A DNA stretch of 64,000 bases, from assembly GCF_000150275.1 (NCBI RefSeq), contig NW_002060968.1:229797-293796 (forward strand), read 5' to 3'. This document shows, in pieces, positions 44,411 through 57,597 of the stretch. Position 1 is the stretch's first letter; each line of letters opens with the position of its first letter. The translations under genes were made by a program, and so were the position numbers. The notes under the pieces were generated by a model. That model was not told the DNA's origin, searched no databases, and saw nothing but the letters and a program-made list of their open reading frames with translations. This DNA is from Trichoplax adhaerens. Taxonomy: Eukaryota; Placozoa; Uniplacotomia; Trichoplacea; Trichoplacidae.

Positions 44411-47400
44411 ACTGTTGACTATTCACATTCTCAGTTAATATCAAAAATCACTCAACCGTCTTAGTAAGAAAGGGATACTTTATTGTAGTTTATAATGGCC
44501 AAACTCCCTCCCAGAAAAATTCCCGGCTTTTATACCCTCGATAGCAGATTATACCATAGAGGGCCTGCAGAATCTACAGTAAGTCTTCCTAATGCTTGCA
44601 AGCCTTGATCATGCAGGTTCTTCCTTATAGTCCTAATATAGCTATTATATGTCATAGATACTGCACAAATCGTAGTAGCACCTTCTAAATGTTATTACAA
44701 GCAGTGGTATAATTCTGCAAGTCTAACCATAAAGGTTCTCCCTTATGTTCCTAAAATAGCTATTCTGTTTGCTGTGTTACAGTTGCTGCACTAATCTTAG
44801 CATTTTTAAAATGTGAGTTAAACTGACAGTTCAAGCAGAGGTATAAGTCTGTTTATACAGGCTGGATGTACTAGTATATGTAAAATTCGGTAGTTATGGT
44901 TGAGCAACATGTAAGCTATCGTAAGATAATGAAAGAATATCAGAACTGCTAAGATTATAGAAATCAATTCGACACATACTATAACAGTCGATGAAATGGA
45001 AAATGATTGATTTTAAGATATTGCGAAAGTTGTTGGCTTTATAGATAACTAAGTATGACAAAGTACATTAACATCTAGTGCCTGGCAATTGTAAGTAATA
45101 GTTAAGAATGAATCACAAATTGCTCATGTTCTAAAATACGCTAGTAATGCAATACAATCTCAATACACTATACTTGTTTATTAAAGTAAACCACATAATT
45201 TTCATGCATCTGTTGGAATCATACCATTCTACGAATCTTTTCTTATCTAATCATAAATGTTGCCACATCCGTCTACATGTTGCATTTATTTACCTTTAGT
45301 ACTCGCTTTGCAATATATTTCACAGACCCTAAATGTAATACTAACTTAGTTGAATCAATTTTAGGGTATTTTTGTACTGATCAAAGTATTGAGAGATTTA
45401 CCTACCCTGAGAAACATCATCAAACTTGTTGATGGCCTTAAAAAAACGTTATGGAACAATTGACAGTGTTGTAATTTAGATTAAGATTGTTTACTCTATT
45501 TATTAGTTAGTATCGATCAACGATTACAGACTCTCTAGTATTAGAAGATTCCATGATTACAACCTTTATGAAAGAATCGAAGAAATTGTCTGTTAAATTG
45601 AAAATTCCGAGAGACCTCCTATCTGATCATTTAACCACATCATAAAAATTAAATTATTATGATAGCCCATTAACTCATGATACGTATGTACTGTAAGTGT
45701 AAGTCAGAAATTAAGATAATGATGGAAGTAAATTAATATTTTATTATTTTATGTATTAATAGTACCGTAGTGGTTTTACTAATATTAAAAATGTTGATTA
45801 GGGAAAAGAAATCGTACAAATGTGCTGATTAATATTCCATCAAGAAATAACTTCATCGAAGAAATGTCTTCAGAATTGATTTTGATAATTACCGTATTTG
45901 ACATTTCTCTATAGATGACACTCTTTTATTTTATAAGTACCAGGATGATGCACGATGCTTTACTAATTTGAAACTTCTCGTCATTTGTCAAAGATGCGTG
46001 CTCGTTTCAAGATTGCTGTGCTCTAGCTTAATTTTTATGACTGTCAATCATCGATGTTAATTATCCTTACATAGCTGCCCAAATGTTATATTAACTGGTT
46101 TTCTATCCTGGTCGATTACAACAATATCAATGGTATGAATGATATTAAATAGTGTAATAACATATAAATAATATTTCCAAATAGGAATAGACAATGTGAT
46201 CCATGATATAGTAGATGCTATTGACTTCCAGTGTTAGTTCAGTTTTCATAGCAGCTATCATCAACACTTATAATCTTGCTGTTTAGACTCTGTCTGATTT
46301 TGCATAAAACTTTCATAAATTACGATTGTATGATTCAATTTCGGTGTTCAATCTTCAGGTGGATCGATATTATTACTAATTAGGGTCTTTCAGTAGAAGA
46401 ATTTCTAAAAATATGTAAGATCTCGCTTACTTCACTTCACTTCAATTTGATCAGTTTGCTAGAATTTGCAAAACACCATCTTATCTCACAACAAGAATAG
46501 CCGAAGTTGTTTACGTCCTTTTCCAGTTCTTTTAACTTTCAGAACTAATAACCTGATTACCACCAAAGCAACGTCAGTTTCTTCGAACAGACAGATGGTT
46601 TCGTCCTCATTTTTGTTTAGTAAATGGCCTACCTACGCTAATTTGATTTTTAAACTATTCTGTCGCTTTAAACGCGTTTCGTGTTATCATATTTGGAAGT
46701 CAATTTTTGCCACGTTCAAAATATTGAAGTGATCAGATTTACCAACTTCTTAATATCTTTCACAAAGTATAATGTCAGTTTCACCAGAGGCGTGCTTAAT
46801 CTCTATACATGCACTCATAATAGATGTTGTATCAGCTATTTCATGATTAGCAACAACGATTTGGTGAAATCATTGCAGCATTTGACTAGCAGTAATAATT
46901 CATTTTAAGCTAATAAATATTCTTTATCATTGATAATTAATGTTACAAAACACAGGTAAAGTTATTAAACAGGAACACTATAACGAATATCATGATATTA
47001 TCTAGACAAACATTTTATACGTATTTACTAGTAGCTTGCAGTACTCCGAGTATGTAGCAATTCTTAAGTAATTTTTTGGTTAGTAATGTTAGTACAAAAT
47101 TAATTATTACATATTGAGCAGTAAATATTGATAATTACTTATGCAGGATTAGTAACCTCTACATAATATTTAGACTGTATTAAGAAATTAGTATCTGTAT
47201 TATTAACTATTCTATCAAACCATGTATTCCGGTATGATGTTAATATCATATAGATGTTGTGCAATCACATATTACACTCAATGGTTGATATAGAAATTAC
47301 TAATGAAAAATTATGTTACTAAATTACTGTTGATGGTATTAAAATAGGGTATAAAAGTCGCGAAAATGTGCAAATGACTTTTAAGTTTTTGATTAACCAC

Positions 47401-47496
47401 AGACACAATTAATAATAGGTACTGTAATCAATTTTTGTTAAAAAATATAACAATTGTAGTGAAAAATGCTTTATAATATAGTAATATGTACCAATT
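44411..47496. other. Spacer between loci A and B
   Basis: No intact gene. Two diverged tandem copies of a segment of about 119 bp lie at 44585-44870 (GGTTCTTCCTTATAGTCC at 44615; GGTTCTCCCTTATGTTCC at 44734). A possible decayed coding remnant is antisense at about 46466-46905 (listed separately). Confidence 0.45.
46466..46905 (-). pseudogene. Possible decayed fragment of a transposon-associated protein
   Basis: Minus-strand frames contain broken stretches resembling the HEEADT...DTDVFVLL pattern of a family often carried by mobile elements in cnidarians and placozoans: NHEIADTTSIMSACIEIKH followed by ETDIIL in one frame, and ETICLFEETDVALVV in another. Stops and frame changes separate them. 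The match is from memory of a pattern and is weak. The plus-strand open frames here (up to 88 codons) are probably shadows. Confidence 0.2.
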
Positions 47497-50400
47497 CTAA
47501 GTAGAACTAATAGCCAAAACAATATCATTTCGACCTATTCGTTCTAAAGCTGCCTTAAGTTGATCAACATTAACATTTGGAAAATTTCTGTCATACCAAG
47601 TATCCAAAAATTTCATAGCTCGGTCGAAAATTCTATTATCTTGTTCTTTGATAACATCAACATCAATAGATCGATCTAATCTTGCAGCTAATCTCGTCCA
47701 ATCGAGACCGATTCTATTTGCAATTTGGAAGAAGTGATACTTGGAGTCTGTAGCATTACATTAACATTGTAAATAAATTACAATGAAAATAATGAAGCAA
47801 GGATATAGTTAAGTGAAACTTGTAATGATTTTAAAGTTATGATTTGTCAATACAAGAGCTTTGTTATATTTATCGATTACGAACTAGTAAATTTAGAATT
47901 GAACTGATGTACATTAAACACAAAAAATAGCCGGAAGCATGTGCAGACTGGTTGGCTAATGTTGCTACTGTTTTTGTTAAAGATGAAAATATTAAATAAC
48001 TTGTACTTTCTAATTTATTTCGATAGTTAAATTCATCTTAATGAAGTTCTAACTTTGTTTTTGTCTACTTTAAGATATAAACACGGGCACATCTATATCA
48101 GCTAGACGTTTATTACATATATCTTACACTCACCTTTTCTACTTGCCATTCTTTTCTTTTTATCAGCATTTCGATCATGTGTCAATTCTGATTTACACGA
48201 TCCTTTACGTTTTCCAAAGCGATTGATATCTGGTCTTTCTGCGAAATAATTATAGGACAGTTTTGTTACCTTGTCAGCTACGACAATTATTATTATTTAA
48301 AGAGATTACGCAGTTAATTTGAAGAGTAAATGCCGTAATCGATACTGTTAGAAAATAGATACTATTAACAAGATCGCGAATTCATCACTAAAGCAAGTAA
48401 ATGTTATACTTATTGGAACATGGTATAATTTACTTTTATTTACTTTATTGCTAATTTACTTGACAAATACACTATTTAAATTGAGATGCATTTTAGCTTC
48501 TTCATCAAGTAATATCTAGTCTATATCTTTACCCACCGTATGTATTTGTTAATCTTTCCTTTCTAAGAAGCATCCAGTCACGTGTAGGCTTCGATTTAAA
48601 AAATTTCTCACATAAAACACAACGAATAATATCTACACTATCCGCGAAATAACTATCCACTATTTCTGTCATCTTACTACATTCATTACATCTAACATAA
48701 AATCTGCTTTGTGCTGATTTAAACTTTGGCATTCTTTCATTAATTGTCTCGTTTAGTTTATCTCTAATTATTATATGTGGTTGTATCTTACTAATCCAAC
48801 TACCGATATTATTCTCAATCCTAGACGCAATTTCTTTCGGATATTTCTGATAGCAATAGAGTAAGCTAATACGAGATTCTTCTTTCTTAACAACAATCTG
48901 ACATTGATAATCAGGTATGTAGTATTTAGCACATCGATAATAAACTTTTACTCTTGAGTTATTCCACACTTTTAAACAAGCCGATAAAAGGCAATAAAAT
49001 ATACCGTCAGGAATATACGGTATAACTTTTTCGTCGTATCCAATGTATAGCCAATCTGATACACGATAATCTGTTAGATCTAACGTACCAACAGATGAAT
49101 TAAGTAGATAAGGTATAAAATATTGCTGGTGACATTCTTTGTTATCAAGACTATCATGTTGATCCTCAATTTTACAGATAATATTATAACTATCCATTAA
49201 TTGTAACACGAAATCTTTCTCTTTCTTTTTCAATTCGAAATCTACTACAATATTATCAATGTACGCTTCAGATATTTTTCCAGTCTGATAAGCTTGATTA
49301 TAAGATTCTCTTACATTAGCACTCTTATATTCGCGTTTATCGAGTTTAATAATCGATCGAAATATATTGAGTAGCCAATCGAGATTAGTTACAATCATTT
49401 CTTCTACGCCTTTTTTACGACAATATACAATATCGCCTATATCATGTAAGTATAATAACATACTACGCAATTTCTCATCGTTTTCATATAACTCGCAATC
49501 TATAGCTAACTGCTTTACTTCTTCCAATGTCATAATATTATGAATTCTATTAATAATACGATTAAACTGTGTTGTTGATGCGGCTTGTCTGCTTATGTCA
49601 TTAACTGATGTATGCAATATAGATGCCATAATATACCATCGAATCGGAATCGATTTTTTCATAAAAGGTAAACTAGACACGATTCGCTTTATTAATTCAT
49701 GTAACTGTAACGTAGTCTGTCGACGTTGCTCGATAGCCGCTGAAGATTTATCATCGGGATCGCAATGAAATATGATGTCTGAAAAGCATATATTAGATTT
49801 ATAGATAGGCATTGTTGCAATAATAGAATTCTCAAACGTCTTAAATCTACGTTGACGCTCTTGACAATCTTGTATTCGATCGCCATGAGATGCTACTAAG
49901 ATGACAACTGGTAAAGAATATTGTTGCAATTTACCATCAATTTCTACTTGGACAGTCTCATCGCCATCATGGCTACCAATAATCGATGTAAGCCATTCTT
50001 GCATAGCATATCGATAAGTCATATTAGTTGGGTTTCCTTCTCTATCAATAACAAAGTCATCGAAATCACGAGTAATATTAAAAACTAAAATATAGATACT
50101 ATTTCCAGATAGAAATGGACGATGCGTAACATGATAGACAGCTTGACCTCCGAAATCGACTAATTTACCATATTGATTATCGTCATCTACTATTTCGCCT
50201 TTCATATCGATTATAGATCGCATAAAATCTTCGTACATTAAGATTTTGTGGATTTTTTGTGTTATTGAGACAGTAGATACAAGAGTATCGATAGCCATAG
50301 GTCGATTATCGCTAATTACCGACTTTATTTTATCAGTGCTAATAAATGTGTCTGTTTCTATCGTCTGTATTTGACGATCTACTTTACTAACTTGGATATC

Positions 50401-52037
50401 TGGGTTGATATTAGGTACAATATTCAGTTTTGTCTTGAATTTTTGTATAGCTGCTAACACTTTCCTATACAATACTATCTGAAAGTGATAAATCTTCTTG
50501 TCTAAGATATTGTATACAATAAGATTAACATATCTTCCGGTGTCGTCGATAATCTCAGTTTGGCTTACGCTAATAATTATTCCTTGATTTGTAAATACGT
50601 TCATAATAGTCGTTTTACCCACACTTTCAGGACCGGCAAAGATAATTTTAGTAAAATCATTACGACATTGTCCATCTTGCAGCGCTTCATTATAAGCTTT
50701 AATGTATTCTTTATCATTGATAGCTAAATTAATATTAATTGATCAAATTATTAACCACGATAGAAATATTTCCCAAAGTATAGTATTATTATGACCTATA
50801 AACCGTAAATAGTAATAAAAGTAGAGAGAGAGAGTGTAGTTAAAATTTCCTCACCTTCAGTATATGTGGAATTTTCACTTTTCAAATCCGTGTTTTCAAT
50901 CTTGAGACTACCATCTATTTAATAATTAATTAGTGAATGTAAATAAAATCTTGCGACTCACATCATTCAATAAATTAATTAATGCAGCATTTACCCTGTA
51001 AAATTTTCATCACATAACTCGATAATAATGGATTCGATTGGGCTTTCAGTAAGATATCGTTAAGATTCTTTGTTATTTTGTATAGTTTTAGATTAAAGAG
51101 GCTGGTTATTAATATTACCAAGTGGTTTTGGGATAGATTTTTCTTAAGCCAAAAATGCAGTATTTTGATGGCTAAAACCGAACTAGGACTTGGATGATGA
51201 CATTGCTCGATATATTGGATATCATCATTAGAAATGCCTAAATCGATTGATAAGTTTATCCACTTGTCTCCAATTTCGTTCGCAATAGTCGAATAACATT
51301 TCTCTATAGTGGAAGTTACAACATAATCCAAAATGGGTATTACGGTAATGTTAAATAGTATATGTGATATAAATATATTTATTTACGGATTGAGTTTGTG
51401 TAGATCAGTAGTCGATTACTACATATTATGAATGCTATTAATTTTCACAAATGTTTACTGTTAATTATTATCATTAGACTTTGGTATTAATTTACAGTAT
51501 TATAAATGTTACTGATAATGCCTTTCGATCAATTTTACTATTAATTACTAACCGTTAAAAATTTCTATTGCCTCTTTTTCTTTGTTGATATCCACATTAG
51601 TCGAGTTATCTCCAGCTTTCTTGTCATTTTGTTCAAATTCTACTGTAATACATATTTGAAATTTTAAGCAAATTACTCCAACATATATATATTTCAGACT
51701 ATGAAATACGAACATATGCATGGTTGTTTTACTTGTGTATCATTTCGAACATATAAATGATAGCTGACGACTTGAAAATAGTAATATTGCTGTTATATCA
51801 TTACTATAACTCACTACTATACATTTATCAAGATGGTATTGACTTGAATTTTATTTCAAGATCATCCATTTTTACTGGCAAGAATTATTTTAAGTCTTAT
51901 ATTTTGGTATGAATGATTTAATAAACAGAGCTACATCATTATATTTTACAACGTTACATCGATATTCAATATATTGTATAGACTACCATAACCTTGATTA
52001 TTACTTTGCCTCGAGTGCTGTCCTTGGTATTTCAAAT
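47497..52037 (-). CDS. Death-Roc-COR-Death ROCO protein, locus B (seven exons found)
   Basis: Paralogue of the locus A gene with the same seven-exon, all-phase-1 structure: 51993-52037, 51553-51642, 50995-51303, 50855-50914, 48537-50723, 48134-48277, 47497-47747. The sizes 45, 90, 60, 2187 and 144 equal those of A; the two Death-domain exons are 3 and 6 bp shorter. The Roc-COR exon differs from A at only five residues seen (QIQD/RIQD, A/T, V/A, AT/SA), and P-loop, DFGGQ, COR and the CxxC pairs are intact. The flanking Death domains share only about two thirds of residues with A (IGLDWTRLAARLD versus IGIDWTKLAAILG). It lacks an ATG in the first exon, like A. Role as for locus A: predicted GTP-regulated scaffold with Death-fold interaction modules. 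Confidence 0.85.
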
Positions 52038-53615
52038 CTAGAGATAAAGATAAAGTATTATATCATAGTTCGAGCAACATATTAGAATAGTCTGACAGTT
52101 CTATTTCCAGACAAGATTTCTACTGATATTGTGCTACATTAACGTTCATTTTTTTGAATAACAAGTATTGTTAGCCAACTAGCTGGTAATATTTGATGTA
52201 AGTTATTTTCTGTGTCGGGTATGGTCTAAATTACTTGGATTTGTTTCGTTTAAGTGATATGGTGTATAACTTAATAATAAAAAATACATTGGAGAAGAAA
52301 ATTGTATTATAGATATTTTCCTAGTCTTTGCCCATGCTATTCTTATCTTGAATAATAATTATTTAAAACATGAACAGTTACAGTTACAGATGGAATCATA
52401 CTGACTCATTTTGTGTAAATGTCGATTTCTGCAACGTGATATTGCTTTAGTGTTTGTAGTATTGGAATGAAATCTCTTTATTATATTGAGTAAAGGGTGG
52501 AGTTCTAACAAAATTATTTCTTCTGTATGCAACAGTCTAAAAATAGTAGAATTTATTGCAATGTAATGATATTATGATACAAAAAATTGTATGGCTACTT
52601 GGAGTTAAACATAACGTTCATTGGCGAAAATATTCCACTAACTTATGTGTGTTGGATTTATTGCTGGTTAAATGAGCTATTTTAATTTATTAGTTGATCA
52701 GTAATATTGATGTCTAGTTACAAAAGAATAATTAGAAGATACAAGTTCTAATTTTAAATTACCAATAAGAAAATGAACGTACATTATTTGTACTAGACGA
52801 AGTTTTATTGGAAATATTTTCCCCCTTTATACTATTGACTTATAGGTCAGAAAGAAATCTACAGTATGCAAGAACACAAACCAATTTGCAATATTAAAAT
52901 TGTTTGGCTCGTAAATTGTTGATGTAGGGCGGCATTAACTTGTTGTATGGAAATATTACAAAGTATGTAGCATAATTCCTAATTGTATTATGAAAAGTAT
53001 AACAGGAATTGTTCTGTATAAAAATTGAATAAATGAATGATAGTTCTCTTGTTAACCCAAATATTATACTTGCCTGGATTAATCTATTTAAAAAAATTGA
53101 TTTCTTGTGTTGTACTCATGAGTCGCTAATTTAGCATGAGATTATTTGTGACCTATTCTAATAACTATAGTAACGGCTGCTGACAGAAGGCAAGTATATG
53201 AACGTAGCCTCTTAATTAGTTGGAATTATCGATTCTACTTATTGCTTAATCATTTGTCGTATTTCTATTTACTTCCGTATAGGTAGCTTTGGTCCAAGAC
53301 CATATCGCGTTTTGATAAACTGATTTCAATACTTTTATAATGCTGCAACAATCAGTAATAAAATATTTCTATCGTTACTCTGTTTTTACTATTAATTAGC
53401 CAATCGATTTAATGTGATATAAATAAAGCATTAAGTTTTATCGACTTGTCTACTCGAAGAAACTATGCTTAAAAATTATACTAGTACTTTAAATAAAATT
53501 ATTGAAATGGATTGATTATTCGTTTAATTTTGATGCATTAACAAGATTGAGCAAATAAGTTGGCTAGAACGATTATTCTACTAGTGAATTGAATTTTAAT
53601 GATGCGTAAACTTAC
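52038..53615. other. Long intron or gap between TPR and ROCO exons, locus B
   Basis: AT-rich, loosely alignable with locus A. No conserved open frame was found. Near 52400 both loci show an acceptor-like site followed by seven codons and a stop at the same place (39690 region in A), which could alternatively be a terminal exon of a separate TPR gene. Confidence 0.4.
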
Positions 53616-55960
53616 TATGGCGCTGTGTGTTATCTTTTATTCCCGTTTGACTTTCTTGGCTATTTTCTTTATCTGGTGAAAATAGAAGGTGAATATGTAT
53701 TAAATAGATGATAAATGGCTAGATTAGAGCTTAAAATCTAGTAATCACCTGGTGATGTTGTGGAATCATGAACTACTGTTTGATTGACTACATGTTCTTG
53801 TAAGGGCTGATGAATAACTTTGGCTGTTTCTGATGTAACAGTTCCTTTCTCATTTTCGTGTAGTTGATTATTACATTCAGCAATTTGTTTGGCAACATGG
53901 AGGATTTGAGGGTGATTTTCTTCATAGACGTTGTGTAGGGAATCGATGGACTTTCGATAGAGTGAAATTGCTTGATGATAATTAGACTGTCGATGATCAA
54001 CTTGAGCTAGTTTTTCATAGCATTTGGCTGTATGAAGATGATTCTCACCTAGTGTTGCCAAAAGGACTTGCAATGACTTGCTATACATAAATCGAGCATC
54101 ATCGTATTTGCTTTGTTCAATATAGAGACTTCCAATGTTGATATATATTAAAGCAGTAGTTGGGTGATTGTTACCAAATTTTGTTAGATAAATCTTTAGT
54201 GATTTTTTTAACATTGATAGAGCATCTGTATGCTTATGTTGACTCTCATAGATTGCTGCAATGTTGTTATATGTTACTGCAATATTTGGATGATTGTCAT
54301 TAGATTGCGTTAATTGAATCTTCAGTGATTTGTTATATAGTAATAGAGCATCTTCAGACTTTCCTTGGCGATAATAAGCAGTGGCAATGTTGGCATATGT
54401 TGAAGCAATGCTTGGATGATTGTCGCCAAGTCGTGCTAATTCAATCTTGAGTGTTTTGTTATACATTAATAGAGCATCATTATATTTGCCTTGGTATTGA
54501 TAGACAGTTCCAATGCTGCCATACGTATTAGCAAGATCGGGACGATTACTATCATGTTGTGCTAGTTGAATCTTGAGTGATTTGTTCAGCATTGATAGAG
54601 CATCATTATACTTGCCTTGACCACTATAAATATCTCCAATTCTTTTATATGTAAAAGCAATACGAGGATGATTGCCACCAAGTTGTGATAATTGAATCTT
54701 GAGGGATTTGTTCAACATTGATAGAGCATCATCGTATTTGCTTTGCTTAGCATAGACACTTGCGATATTGCTACATGATATAGCAATGTCGGGATGATCA
54801 TCACCAAGTTGTGCTAGTTTAATCTTGAGTGATTTGTTAAACATTAATAAAGCGTCATTATGCTTGCCTTGTTTATAATAGATACTTGCAATATTGGAAT
54901 AGATTGCAGCATTTGAATGATTGCCATTAGGGTGTGCTACTGCAATCTGTAGTGATTTGTCGAACATTAAAAGAGCATCATCGAATTTGCCTTGCTGATA
55001 GTAGACACTTCCAATATTGCAATAGGTATTAGCAATTTCTGGATGATTGTCATCGCCTTGCATTAATTTAATCTTCAATGATTTCTTGTACATTGACAGG
55101 GCATCATTATGTTTGCCTTGATGCAGATAAACAACTCCAATGCTATTATACCTATTAGCAACATCAGGATGATTTTCACCAAGTTGTTCTATTTTAATCT
55201 TCAGCGATGCGTAATACATTGATAGAGCGTTATTATACTTGCCTTGATGACTGTAAGTATCGCCAAAGTTGCGGTATGTTAGAGCAAGACTTGGATGATT
55301 GTCACCAAGATGTACTAGTTGAATCTTTAGAGATTTATTAAGCATTGATAAAGCCTCATCGTGCTTGCTTTGAAGATTATAGGTTCTTGCAATGCTATCG
55401 TATGTTTGAGCAATATTTAGATGATCGTCACCAAATATTACTAATTGCATCTTTAACGATTTGTTAAACATTGATAGAGCCTCATCATGCTTTCTTTGAT
55501 CATTATAGACATCTCCAATTGCACGATAGGACTTACTTATAATGCTATGTTCATTTCCGAAGCATTTTAGTCTCATTTTAAGTGCTTTATTAATATCAAT
55601 CAAAGCTCCACTGTAATCGCCTTGTATCCGTTTAATAAGCCCCTGATTATTTAAACATGTTGAAATTTTCACTTCATCTTGTAGTTGCTTAGCTAATTCC
55701 TCTGCTTTTCTGTTCCATTTATCGGCTTTTACCAATTCATGTTGATGTAAATAACAATAAGTTATGTTGAGATAAATACTACATTCAAGTTGCTGATAAT
55801 CATTATCACTACTCTTGGATATCCATTGAATTTTAGTTACAGCTTCTATGAAATAGGATAGCGCTTGTTCATAGTTTTCTTCATCTCGAGATTTCTCACC
55901 ATTTTGATTCATGGATTTGATTTCGTCGAGGACAGTTGAATTAGTAGATAAACTAGTCAT
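53616..55960 (-). CDS. Kinesin-light-chain-like TPR exons, locus B (12 repeats)
   Basis: The main exon is 53749-55960, with ATG at 55960. It has an N-terminal TPR-like part and then 12 repeats of 42 residues (HNDALSM.NKSLKIQL type) ending in a linker. It is 84 codons shorter than the locus A exon, exactly two repeat lengths. A donor CCAG|GTGATT follows at phase 1. Without splicing, the frame stops three codons later (740 residues). A second exon, 53616-53672, is likely: acceptor TTTTCACCAG, 57 bp, donor CATA|GTAAGT, phase 1 on both sides, encoding DKENSQESQTGIKDNTQRH. I did not find its equivalent in A. The open phase-1 end suggests splicing on to 51993-52037 and the ROCO exons. Predicted cytoplasmic protein-binding scaffold. 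Confidence 0.88.
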
Positions 55961-56445
55961 ACTTCAGTCTATAGCAAGATTAAAAGCGTATAGCTTGATG
56001 AAATAGACAGCGATGCACTACTGAAGAGATTATACTTTTGATAGCTGCTCAAATGATAGAGTTCACATGCATTGCATCGCATGCAGGTTTAAAAGAAAAT
56101 AACATAACGTACTGTAATAAGAGAATAGGAATGAATGTTTTCTTTCACGATGGTCTCATTTGAACTACAAATAATGTTTAAATTTGTTATTATCCAAGTG
56201 GGGAATAATTATAACATTATTGGCGATTATGCATTCATCATATCATCAAGAATTACCAAGAATAATTAACGTTGTTGAAGAAATATTGTATATTCTCTGT
56301 TGTGCAGTAATCATTATCGGGGAAAATTGGTGCAAGACTATAGAAACGAGAGCGGCATAATTAAGTCAGATCGCTAAAATAAAGTAGAAAAAGTAGAAAG
56401 TGTGTAACGTTATACGGTTATTGAAAACAAGATAGGAATTATTCG

Positions 56446-56860
56446 ATAGAGTAAGATTGCTTGGTGATAATTAGACTGTCGGCGATAGACTGCGGCTAGT
56501 TTTTGATGACATTGCTTAATATAAGGATGATTCTCACCTAATATTGCTAAATAAACTTGCAATGCCTAGTATTAGATGGAAAGAGGATCATTGAATTTTC
56601 TGTGTCTGTAACAAGTTAATCCACTATTGACATACGTTCCAGCAATATTTGGATGATTGTTGCCAAATGCTGCTTGATAAATCTTGAATGATTTGTTATA
56701 CATTGATACAGTAGAGTGTCTTTACACTTGCCTTTTTTTCTGATAGATAGTTGCAATATTGTTGTATATTATAGCAATAATTGGATGGTTGTCACCAAGT
56801 TGCACTATTTCTAGCTGTAATGATTTGTTATGCATTGATAGATCGTCATCACTTATGTAG
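56446..56860 (-). pseudogene. Broken TPR fragment, remnant of a third TPR-ROCO copy
   Basis: Minus-strand translation gives three consecutive 42-residue TPR units plus the terminal repeat (LQLEIVQLGDNHPIIA; FGNNHPNIAGTYVN; LGENHPYIKQCHQKLAAVYR), matching the C-terminal end of the TPR exon of locus A more than that of B. It is interrupted by a frameshift near 56725 and stop codons near 56570. The N-terminal repeats and all Death and ROCO exons are missing. It lies 0.5 kb upstream of the locus B start codon. Confidence 0.85.
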
Positions 56861-57594
56861 CAATTTATTCTATCTTTAAACGTTCAATTCTTCTTTTTGA
56901 TATCATTCATCACTCCTTGTCTTATACCGAACATCAAATCCATCGGTTGCTTGAACATAAAGTACTTCTTAGAAATTCTGTAAAATGATGTAACATGTGC
57001 AGGCAAATTTGTTCAATACCAGCACATTATCATTGCTATAGAAGCAAGTCTAACAAGAGCAAAAGAGACAAACACAAATTCATAATTATAAATAGATTAT
57101 CTTATGTATGTTTTATTAACTAATTTGTTAATACACGGGCTTCTGTAAAACAGGTACACATTTAAAATTTTTATATTTAGCAACAAAATTTACTTCGTTA
57201 TCAAGTCAAGGCCAAACTCTTTATCATAGAGACATATGTAAACAATTGGTCGAGCTATCATAGAATAGATGTATTATTATATTTATACTCAATACGTACT
57301 ATGTAATAAAGAAAGTATGAATATTAGCCTGTTTACTTTTAAGCGTGGACAACCGTGCATAATCATTTTAAGAAATGAGCTTAACAACAGCAGGATGATA
57401 GCTTTCCATTCTGACTTGGGAAGTATTGGATAAAATAGACTAAGCTGAAAACATGGAATATAAATGATACAATATGAATGAACACTTTGTTGAAGACCAT
57501 CGTAGATATTGATACAGTAGTTAATATCATTACAGACACAAGGTTAATGATAAGGCATTGCTAATTAATTTATATAAAATTAAAAAGTTGACAT
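56861..57594. other. Gap without a recognised gene
   Basis: AT-rich, with no domain, repeat or splice-flanked open frame that I can support. Confidence 0.4.
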
Positions 57595-57597
57595 TTA

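Noticed and set aside
48301-50756. Near-identity of Roc-COR exons explained only as an assembly duplicate
   Set aside because: The two copies have distinct substitutions, including five residue changes, and clearly different, diverged flanks on both sides; an artefact is possible but less likely. Long reads would settle it.
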